DNA of 5,348 bases from Rhodospirillaceae bacterium (GTDB lineage: Bacteria; Pseudomonadota; Alphaproteobacteria; UBA8366; GCA-2717185), in the NCBI GenBank assembly GCA_018660965.1, contig JABJJH010000146.1:1-5348 (forward strand), given 5' to 3'. Below, in pieces: positions 1 through 3,916 of the stretch (within the stretch, counting starts at the first letter, position 1; each line of letters opens with the position of its first letter). The position numbers and the translations under genes are program-made. Below the pieces are notes generated by a model. It was not told the origin of the DNA and did no database searches. It saw only the letters and a program-made list of their open reading frames with translations.

Positions 1-163
1 AATGCACGCCTACAAGCACCATCAGGCGACGTATGAGGAATTCCACAACACACGCCCGGAATACCGTTGGACGCATCTGATGTCGGCGGTTCAGGCGGCG
101 GCCATCTCGCACGGCCGTATGCAGGAAGTCTACGAATACGCGGACAAAGTCGCCCACTTCTAG
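1..163 (+). CDS. C-terminal 53 codons of an unrecognised protein (5' partial)
   Basis: The reading frame beginning at base 2 is open from the left edge to a TAG at 161-163 and gives 53 residues. An ATG sits at 2-4, but with no upstream sequence it cannot be called a start; the gene most likely continues to the left. The visible tail is polar, helix-prone and rich in His, Tyr and Glu (HAYKHHQATYEEFHN near the left edge, ADKVAHF at the end), with an Ala-rich stretch (AVQAAAISHG) in the middle. There is no signal peptide, membrane segment or catalytic motif that I recognise, so I assign no function. It converges on the brnTA pair, and a hairpin at 178-213 lies 14 bases past its stop. The coding call rests on the open frame, GC-rich codon use and the well-placed downstream hairpin. 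Confidence 0.6.
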   Translation, partial: MHAYKHHQATYEEFHNTRPEYRWTHLMSAVQAAAISHGRMQEVYEYADKVAHF

Positions 164-177
164 GGGGTGGGATTTAG

Positions 178-213
178 CCGGACGGCGCAACGTTTAAGGT
201 TTGCGCTGTCCGG
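178..213 (+). terminator. Probable intrinsic terminator hairpin between convergent genes
   Basis: CCGGAC-G-GCGCAA (178-190) pairs with TTGCGC-T-GTCCGG (201-213), giving a 13-bp stem with a single G-U position (184/207) in the plus-strand RNA and a 10-base loop. TTT follows at 214-216, so the T-tract is short. The hairpin is best placed to end the gene stopping at 163. On the minus strand the central pair becomes an A-C mismatch and no T-run follows, so termination of brnA here is less certain. The brnA stop codon (194-196) lies in the loop. Confidence 0.55.
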
Positions 214-472
214 TTTCCTGCGCTTCGAAATACGATCTGAGAACGGCGTTCATCCGGGTCTGGTAGCCACGACCCTGCGCCTTGAACCAGCGCACGACAT
301 CGCGGTCGAACCGGACCGTGATGCGTTCTTTCGAGCCTTCCGGATACACGATTTTTGCGGATTTCCAAAAATCCGGCCCCAGGGACTCCCCGTCCGGAGC
401 ATCCCTACGGCTTCGATCCTCCATTGAATCAAGATCATCCAGAGATACGGTTTTGATATTCTTCTTGCTCAT
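194..472 (-). CDS. brnA: BrnA-family antitoxin of a type II toxin-antitoxin pair
   Basis: A 92-residue protein. BrnA proteins bind and neutralise the BrnT ribonuclease toxin and, as the toxin-antitoxin complex, repress their own promoter; that is family knowledge. The C-terminal half carries the BrnA signature: a short strand ERITVRFD (49-56) followed by helix DVVRWFKAQGRGYQTRMN (58-75) and VLRSYFEAQ (77-85), which matches the family's ribbon-helix-helix-like DNA-binding and dimerisation region. The N-terminal half is acidic and low in complexity (SLDDLDSMEDRS), as expected for the flexible toxin-binding segment. The start overlaps the end of brnT by 38 bases, indicating translational coupling. 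A Shine-Dalgarno-like GGAAGG lies 9 bases before the ATG, inside brnT. The stop lies in the loop of the hairpin at 178-213. Confidence 0.9.
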   Translation of the reverse strand: MSKKNIKTVSLDDLDSMEDRSRRDAPDGESLGPDFWKSAKIVYPEGSKERITVRFDRDVVRWFKAQGRGYQTRMNAVLRSYFEAQETGQRKP

Positions 473-710
473 TTTTCCCAGCCTTCCACGCTGAAATCAG
501 ACGGCGGTTGTCGTTTCGCCACGTGTAGATAACGACCATGTAACTTGTTTCCCAGCGGCCAATGGCGACCCATCTGTCCTCGCCATAATTTTCGCGACCA
601 TCGCGGCGTTCCAATATGGGATTGGAGAACATTTTAGCCGCACGGACAAAATCGATCCCGTGTTTGAGAAGATTGCTCTCCCGCTTGTTCTCATCCCATT
701 CAAACGACAT
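435..710 (-). CDS. brnT: BrnT-family ribonuclease toxin (DUF497)
   Basis: A 91-residue protein of normal length for BrnT, a RelE-like toxin that cleaves RNA and inhibits translation when not bound by BrnA. The N-terminal hallmark FEWDENKRESNLLKHGIDF (3-21) is clear, followed by the central strand region EDRWVAIGRW (44-53) and YMVVIYTWR (57-65), then the C-terminal RRLISAWKAGKNEQEEY (69-85). Family members usually read ISAR[KR]A near the end; here Trp75 stands where Arg is common, so activity cannot be assumed. It is the first gene of the brnT-brnA operon, the usual order for this family. No clear Shine-Dalgarno precedes the ATG. Promoter and palindromes lie directly upstream (711-765). Family assignment is firm; toxicity is inferred. 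Confidence 0.92.
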   Translation of the reverse strand: MSFEWDENKRESNLLKHGIDFVRAAKMFSNPILERRDGRENYGEDRWVAIGRWETSYMVVIYTWRNDNRRLISAWKAGKNEQEEYQNRISG

Positions 711-741
711 TACATTATGTATGCACAGTTGTACGTATAAT
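711..741. promoter_or_regulatory. AT-rich palindromic block, candidate BrnTA autoregulatory operator
   Basis: Two short palindromes lie between the brnT start and its -35 element: TACAT-T-ATGTA at 711-721 (perfect around a central base) and TTGTACGTATAA at 729-740 (10 of 12 positions symmetric, core TACGTA). ATTAT at 714-718 and ATAAT at 737-741 are also inverted repeats around 727/728. The block overlaps the proposed -10 element. BrnT-BrnA complexes are known to repress their own promoters, so this is the natural place for the operator. The exact bound sequence is inferred. Confidence 0.4.
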
Positions 742-765
742 CAACCTATCCCTAAAATTCCTCAA
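737..765 (-). promoter_or_regulatory. Putative sigma70-type promoter of brnTA
   Basis: On the minus strand TTGAGG (765-760) is followed after exactly 17 bases by GATTAT (742-737). This is a reasonable match to TTGACA-N17-TATAAT, placing the transcript start near 730 and giving a leader of roughly 20 bases. The -35 element falls inside the 3' end of the isomerase relic (752-892), so the operon appears to use relic sequence for its promoter. Confidence 0.4.
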
Positions 766-892
766 GCAACCGGCCCTCGCCGTAGAACTTGTCAGTGACG
801 GGTTGAAAGGGCGATGGCGCCGCGATTTTCCTGGTGTCAGATTTGGTCAATGCCGCGACCGCCGGGGAAAATGTCACCGCCCATGATCCGGA
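752..892 (-). pseudogene. Decayed, internally deleted copy of the maleate-isomerase/Asp-Glu-racemase-like gene
   Basis: Read on the minus strand, this stretch encodes a remnant of the protein encoded intact at 1647-2486. From 862 down to 752 it reads AVAALTKSDTRKIA, APSPFQPV, TDKFYGEGRLLEEF and a TAG stop. The first 22 residues match intact residues 149-170 at 14 of 22 positions, and the last 14 match 266-279 at 12 of 14. The intervening 95 codons are missing without loss of frame. At DNA level 753-800 matches 1648-1695 at 43 of 48 bases without gaps, and 801-860 matches 1981-2040 at about 42 of 60. Upstream the match fades: ATCATGGGC (minus strand, near 880-888) recalls intact residues I135-M136-G137 but in another frame, and an in-frame TGA lies at 893-895. 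No plausible start remains, so it is a relic. Left boundary is firm; right boundary is approximate. Confidence 0.85.
753..800 (+). repeat. Direct repeat, copy 1 (pairs with 1648-1695)
   Basis: 48 bases matching 1648-1695 ungapped at 43 positions, same orientation, 895 bases apart. It is the 3' coding end of the isomerase relic. The two copies bracket the PEP-CTERM gene, so recombination between them could in principle delete that gene. Confidence 0.85.
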
Positions 893-895
893 TCA
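884..895. repeat. Perfect 12-bp palindrome TGATCCGGATCA
   Basis: TGATCC/GGATCA is fully self-complementary. It lies at the faded edge of the isomerase relic and about 110 bases before the PEP-CTERM start. It could be a regulator site or chance. The rest of 893-1002 shows no gene, hairpin or convincing promoter hexamers that I can support, only the ribosome binding site of the next gene. Confidence 0.35.
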
Positions 896-1002
896 ATGCG
901 CGCTCCCCGCCATGGGTGTAGCGTCGCTAAATGATGGGGTTGATTTAACGGGGAATACGCCGTTTCGCGGGTGGAAAGGAAGAGGCGGAAAAGGATTCGA
1001 TT

Positions 1003-1650
1003 ATGCGATGGAGTGCTTCAATGATGGCGCTATTGGCGGGGGTCGGCCTCGCGATGGCGGCGATTCCGGCGGGTGCGACAATTTTCTTCGACTGGAAATG
1101 TGACGTTCTGACCACCGAAGGTACATGCGCCGCCGAGCCCGGTTTGAACTTAACCTTCGGATTCAAGGATTCCGTCGTCGTGGGCGGCGCCAGTTTCGTG
1201 GGCGCCGATACCGGTCTCGACAGCCTCTCCTTCACCAGCAGCGAGGGCGACGGCTTCACGGTCACGCTTTCGGATTGGGTCATCGACAGGGCGAATTTGA
1301 AGGTTACGTTCAGTGACGATGCGATGGTGGTCAAGGGATTGGAGGACGTTGGCGCTGACACCTTGCTCTTTGTCGGCGGCTTCAGCCCTGCGCCGGGTTT
1401 AATACGGTTCCGCGAAGGCAACGGTGAACTTGATTTAAGTGGAAATATTCGCACCTACGCCATCAACCGCCGCCAGGACAACAGCCCGAGCTTTAGTTTC
1501 GCCCTCGGTGAAATCGCGGGCGTGTTCGTTCGCCGAAGCGAGGATGTCCCGGAACCCGCCACCCTTCCCTTGTTCGGCGTGGCGCTTACCGGGCTTCTCC
1601 TTATAAGGCGGTGGCGAGTCGCGGCTGTTTCCGGTGTCGTTTCCCGTTAA
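1003..1650 (+). CDS. Secreted PEP-CTERM sorting-signal protein of unknown function
   Basis: A 215-residue exported protein. The N-terminus is a classical signal peptide: MRW, a hydrophobic core (ALLAGVGLAMAA, 9-20) and likely cleavage after AGA (23-25). The C-terminus holds the PEP-CTERM exosortase signal: VPEPAT at 182-187, a hydrophobic span LPLFGVALTGLLLI (188-201) and a basic cluster RRWR (202-205). By family knowledge, exosortase cleaves near PEP and the protein goes to the cell surface or extracellular matrix. The mature region is beta-rich, with Cys33 and Cys42 close to the new N-terminus as a possible disulphide; it resembles no enzyme I recognise. AAGGA lies 7 bases before the ATG and supports the start. 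Ten extra residues (VAAVSGVVSR) follow the basic cluster, where most such proteins end sooner. The stop overlaps that of the convergent isomerase gene in TTAA (1647-1650). No exosortase or exopolysaccharide genes are in view. Confidence 0.85.
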   Translation: MRWSASMMALLAGVGLAMAAIPAGATIFFDWKCDVLTTEGTCAAEPGLNLTFGFKDSVVVGGASFVGADTGLDSLSFTSSEGDGFTVTLSDWVIDRANLKVTFSDDAMVVKGLEDVGADTLLFVGGFSPAPGLIRFREGNGELDLSGNIRTYAINRRQDNSPSFSFALGEIAGVFVRRSEDVPEPATLPLFGVALTGLLLIRRWRVAAVSGVVSR

Positions 1651-2486
1651 AATTCCGCCAACAACCGGCCCTTGCCGTAGAACTTGTCGGTGACGCCGAT
1701 GGCGCGCAGGGCGTGCCAGATCAGCGCGACGTTGATACCTAACACCGGTTTGCCGAGTTGCTTTTCCAGCGCCGGGAACAGTGGCAGCGTGCTCAAATTG
1801 GTGCCGACCTGGACGATGGCGTCCACGTCGTCGCCGTCCAGTTTATTCACCACCACGTCCAGCACCTGGGATTCCGGCGTGTGCGCGATGGAATTGGCGG
1901 TGTCGCTTTTCAACCCCACCAACCGCACGATGTCGAACCCGCTTTCGGTGAAGAACGCGCGGACCTGATCGTCGGCGACGGGCTGATAGGGCGTCAGGAC
2001 CGCAATTTTCCGGGCCCCGAATTTGTTTAACGCGGCGACCGCGGCGTCCGCGCCGGTGGTCAGTTTGATGCCGGGCCCCATGATGTCCGTCACCCGGTCG
2101 TGGAACGCCGTGTTGCCGTCGACCCCGCCCCAGAAGGTTTCCGCCGACATGCCCATCATGACATGGTCCACCTCGGCGGTGACCACGTCGCGCACCGCCA
2201 GGGGAATGGTTTTCTGGATCGCCTCGACGAACGCCAGGAACGAGGCGTCGCTGGACAAATTGCGCACCTCGATGAAGAACCGCGCGAAGTGCCAGGTGAT
2301 TCCTTGCGGGATGATTTGTTGGCAATCATGCTCGACGCCGATATTGGTTGACGGGATAATAACCCCGATCCGACCGCGCGGTCCGATCCACGGTTTTTGC
2401 GGTTTTTGCGGTTTCGGCGATTGCGCGGTGTCGGTCATGGTTTTGGCGTTTCCCGTGTGGTTTAAATCGGGTGAGAAGAATTTCAT
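1647..2486 (-). CDS. Maleate isomerase / arylmalonate decarboxylase-like (Asp/Glu racemase superfamily) protein lacking the catalytic cysteines
   Basis: 279 residues, close to family length once an N-terminal extension is allowed for. The fold starts at GRIGVIIPSTNIGVEHD (38-54), the Rossmann-like strand and PS-N motif of maleate isomerase-type proteins. The second half has the matching layout GARKIAVLTPY (157-167), VDAIVQVGTNLSTL (221-234) and GKPVLGINVALIWHALRAIG (245-264). Relatives racemise, isomerise or decarboxylate small dicarboxylates using cysteines after two central strands. Here these positions read MMGMSAETFWGG (110-121) and VQVGTNLST (225-233), with no cysteine in either; the only Cys is 55. 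The substrate is therefore open and canonical chemistry is doubtful. Residues 24-33 (PKPQKPQKPW) are a Pro-Lys linker encoded by 9-bp tandem repeats. An alternative start is Met17 (2438); neither start has a good Shine-Dalgarno. It is divergent from the gene at 2526, and a decayed copy lies at 752-892. Confidence 0.85.
   Translation of the reverse strand: MKFFSPDLNHTGNAKTMTDTAQSPKPQKPQKPWIGPRGRIGVIIPSTNIGVEHDCQQIIPQGITWHFARFFIEVRNLSSDASFLAFVEAIQKTIPLAVRDVVTAEVDHVMMGMSAETFWGGVDGNTAFHDRVTDIMGPGIKLTTGADAAVAALNKFGARKIAVLTPYQPVADDQVRAFFTESGFDIVRLVGLKSDTANSIAHTPESQVLDVVVNKLDGDDVDAIVQVGTNLSTLPLFPALEKQLGKPVLGINVALIWHALRAIGVTDKFYGKGRLLAEF
1648..1695 (+). repeat. Direct repeat, copy 2 (pairs with 753-800)
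   Basis: The 3' coding end of the intact isomerase-like gene; 43 of 48 bases match 753-800. Its last ten bases GTCGGTGACG (1686-1695) recur with one change as GTCGGCGACG at 1971-1980, which are the two points joined in the relic. Confidence 0.85.
2392..2418. repeat. Three 9-bp tandem units inside the isomerase-like gene
   Basis: GGTTTTTGC occurs at 2392-2400 and 2401-2409, followed by the diverged GGTTTCGGC at 2410-2418. On the coding (minus) strand the units encode the repeated Lys-Pro-Gln/Pro linker before the catalytic fold. Nine-base units keep frame, so copy number could vary without breaking the gene. Confidence 0.7.
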
Positions 2487-2490
2487 GGTC

Positions 2491-2506
2491 CGGCTAACTA
2501 TAGCCG
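2491..2506. promoter_or_regulatory. Inverted repeat with TATA-like core between divergent genes
   Basis: CGGCTA (2491-2496) and TAGCCG (2501-2506) form a 6-bp inverted repeat around ACTA. The centre reads TATAGT on the minus strand (2502-2497), 10 bases before the isomerase ATG at 2486, a position compatible with a -10 element and an almost leaderless transcript. It also lies 20 bases before the divergent TTG start at 2526. It could be an operator controlling one or both genes. No good -35 is seen at the usual spacing; a TTGACA at 2514-2509 is too close to the TATAGT to pair with it. Confidence 0.3.
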
Positions 2507-2512
2507 AATGTC

Positions 2513-2520
2513 AAAGAAGG
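2513..2520 (+). promoter_or_regulatory. Ribosome binding site that decides a TTG start
   Basis: AAAGAAGG ends 5 bases before TTG 2526 and 8 bases before TTG 2529. With the in-frame TGA at 2523-2525, it fixes the start of the glycosyltransferase gene at one of these two non-ATG codons. The 8-base spacing to 2529 is slightly closer to ideal. Confidence 0.55.
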
Positions 2521-2525
2521 CGTGA

Positions 2526-3767
2526 TTGTTGACGAGACTGCAAGTCCTTGAATCCGAAGCCGCCGCCGCGGCTGCAAAGGGAAACCTGCCCAAGGCGGAA
2601 AACTTTTGCCGCAGCGCGTTGGAAGAAGATCCTGGCGCGGTCTGGGCGATGACGCTGTTGGGCAAGGTCGCCCTGGGGCTTGGTCAGAGGCAATTCGCGC
2701 GCCGGTATTTCGCCGATGCCGCCGCCGCGGCGCCGGAATCGCCGGAAACAATCGCGAATTTGGCGTGGGTGGAAAGCCAGCCTGCCCCGGAACCGCCGCC
2801 GCCATCGAATGAAGAGCGCTTTTTATTGATCAAGGCGTGGGGACAGGGGTTCTGGTCTGATGTCAGCCATGTCATCGGGCAATTGTTGCTGGCGGAAATT
2901 ACCGGGCGAACGCCCGTCGTTGACTGGGGCGGCAACAGCCGGTTTGGCGACGGGAGCGACGCCAACCTTTATCCCTATTTTTTCGAACCTATCGGCGAAC
3001 CGGGCATCGATGAACTGACTCGGTCGGATTGGGATTATTTTCCGCCGAAATGGAACGCCGAAAATCTTCGCGATAACGAATTAAATATTTGGGAAGGCGC
3101 GTATTCCCGAATGGCCGCGATGTATTTTCTGAACCGGATCGAACGCGTCGCGGTCAGCGATTTTTACACCGGCGTGGCCGATTTGAGCCCCTGGATTCCG
3201 CCCGAGCATCCGCTGTATGGCGAAAGCGTGGAGGGGTTGTATCGGTATCTCGTCAAAAAATACCTGCGGCCTTCACCGGCGATACGACAGGAGATCGATG
3301 CATTTTACGAGGAGCGCCTGGCGGATCTGCCTTACATTTCAGTCCATGTGCGCGGGTCCGACAAGGTTACGGAACAATCCGATCTGGGTGACGTGAATGA
3401 TATGTATTTCACCGTTCTGGACGACTACCTGCGGCAGGACCCCGTGTGTAACATCTTCCTGTTCACCGATGACAACCGGGTCCTTCAACGCTTCATCGCC
3501 CGCTATGGCGACAAGGTGATTTTCACCGATTGCGACCGCACGGACACCGATGATGGCGTGCATGTGGCGCAGAAGATCGACCCCCGGCGCCTGGGCGTGG
3601 AAGTGGTGATCGACGCCTATCTCGCCGCGCGGGGTCTCGGCTTCGTCGGCAATGGCGCTTCCAACGTGTCCTGCATGGTGGTGCATTTGAACGATTGGCG
3701 CGACGGTGAGTACACCCTGCTGGCGCCCAGTCGGCATGATCATGACCCGTTCCTGCATAATTGGTAG
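2526..3767 (+). CDS. TPR-like domain fused to a fucosyltransferase-like (NodZ/FUT8-type) glycosyltransferase
   Basis: 413 residues, probably cytoplasmic since no signal peptide or membrane span is seen. Residues 5-85 form amphipathic helix pairs typical of tetratricopeptide repeats (ALEEDPGAVWAMTLLGKVAL at 31-50), followed by a Pro-rich linker PAPEPPPPS (87-95). The remainder resembles the GT23-type fucosyltransferase fold: WGQGFWSDVSHVIGQ (105-119) and TGRTPVVDW (126-134) near the start, then ISVHVRGSDK (271-280), equivalent to the HxRxxDK nucleotide-sugar-binding motif, FLFTDD (311-316) and GFVGNGASNVS (372-382). Family enzymes transfer fucose from GDP-fucose to glycans; donor and acceptor here are unproven. 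TGA at 2523-2525 closes the frame just upstream, so the start is TTG at 2526 or the adjacent TTG at 2529. AAAGAAGG at 2513-2520 is a good Shine-Dalgarno, 5 or 8 bases away. The next ATG, codon 42, would remove half of the TPR region. Confidence 0.8.
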   Translation: MLTRLQVLESEAAAAAAKGNLPKAENFCRSALEEDPGAVWAMTLLGKVALGLGQRQFARRYFADAAAAAPESPETIANLAWVESQPAPEPPPPSNEERFLLIKAWGQGFWSDVSHVIGQLLLAEITGRTPVVDWGGNSRFGDGSDANLYPYFFEPIGEPGIDELTRSDWDYFPPKWNAENLRDNELNIWEGAYSRMAAMYFLNRIERVAVSDFYTGVADLSPWIPPEHPLYGESVEGLYRYLVKKYLRPSPAIRQEIDAFYEERLADLPYISVHVRGSDKVTEQSDLGDVNDMYFTVLDDYLRQDPVCNIFLFTDDNRVLQRFIARYGDKVIFTDCDRTDTDDGVHVAQKIDPRRLGVEVVIDAYLAARGLGFVGNGASNVSCMVVHLNDWRDGEYTLLAPSRHDHDPFLHNW

Positions 3768-3852
3768 CTGGCCCTTGAATATTAGAATTAAATTCCTATA
3801 TATATTTCACGCTCAATCGAGGCCGTCGCGTCACGGCGCGCCAAATGTCTAA

Positions 3853-3879
3853 ATGCTAACCGATGTATACTCATGCTAA
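3853..3879 (+). repeat. Phased direct repeat ATGCTAA, 20 bp apart
   Basis: ATGCTAA occurs exactly at 3853-3859 and 3873-3879. The 20-base period is close to two turns of DNA, placing both copies on the same helix face, a common geometry for dimeric activators or repressors. They end 23 bases before the candidate -10 at 3903. Confidence 0.4.
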
Positions 3880-3902
3880 TTATATTTCGAAGTTTTGAAC
3901 AC

Positions 3903-3908
3903 TATAGT
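3903..3908 (+). promoter_or_regulatory. Candidate -10 element TATAGT of a possibly leaderless acyl-CoA synthetase mRNA
   Basis: TATAGT lies within the perfect palindrome ACTATAGT (3901-3908), and only 8 bases separate it from the ATG at 3917. A transcript starting from it would begin at or next to the start codon. That fits the lack of any Shine-Dalgarno before 3917. No consensus -35 is present at 17 bases, which would suit an activator-dependent promoter using the repeats at 3853-3879. A second TATA-like hexamer, TATACT at 3866-3871, could instead give a leader of about 40 bases. Confidence 0.3.
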
Positions 3909-3916
3909 ACCGCGTC

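Larger units (their letters stand above)
3768..3916. other. AT-rich intergenic regulatory region
   Basis: 149 non-coding bases between two co-directional genes, markedly AT-rich against GC-rich flanks. It holds the odd-centred palindrome GAATT-A-AATTC (3785-3795), a TATATATAT tract (about 3797-3805), a GC-rich 5-bp hairpin GCCGT/ACGGC (3822-3826 with 3833-3837, no T-run, so not a convincing terminator), a phased repeat pair at 3853-3879, and TATA-like hexamers at 3866 and 3903. The glycosyltransferase gene therefore has no clear intrinsic terminator, and the region looks mainly like the promoter of the acyl-CoA synthetase gene. Confidence 0.5.

Noticed and set aside
708..715. Start-stop mini-ORF ATGTAATG just before brnT
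   Set aside because: Two-codon patterns like this are common in AT-rich leaders and no ribosome binding site precedes it.
830..848. Possible sigma54 site (TGGTGTCAGATTTGG) for the PEP-CTERM gene
   Set aside because: It lacks the GC dinucleotide of the -12 element, lies about 155 bases from the gene and falls in relic coding sequence.
834..1103. Plus-strand open frame over the relic and the start of the PEP-CTERM gene
   Set aside because: It runs antisense through relic sequence and out of frame into the PEP-CTERM signal peptide, with Gly/Asp-rich translation and no recognisable motif.
945..1454. Long minus-strand open frame antisense to the PEP-CTERM gene
   Set aside because: Low-complexity Pro/Ser/Thr/Lys translation with no domain, lying opposite a gene with signal peptide, PEP-CTERM signal and ribosome binding site.
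753..1695. An integrative element flanked by att-like 48-base repeats at a gene 3' end
   Set aside because: No integrase lies between the repeats, and similarity to the isomerase gene continues past the 48 bases to an internal segment, which fits a deleted gene copy better.
2023..2532. Plus-strand open frame opposite the isomerase-like gene
   Set aside because: Shadow of the conserved minus-strand frame; no protein features of its own.
3822..3837. GC hairpin GCCGT/ACGGC as a terminator for the glycosyltransferase gene
   Set aside because: Only five base pairs and no T-tract follow; too weak to call.
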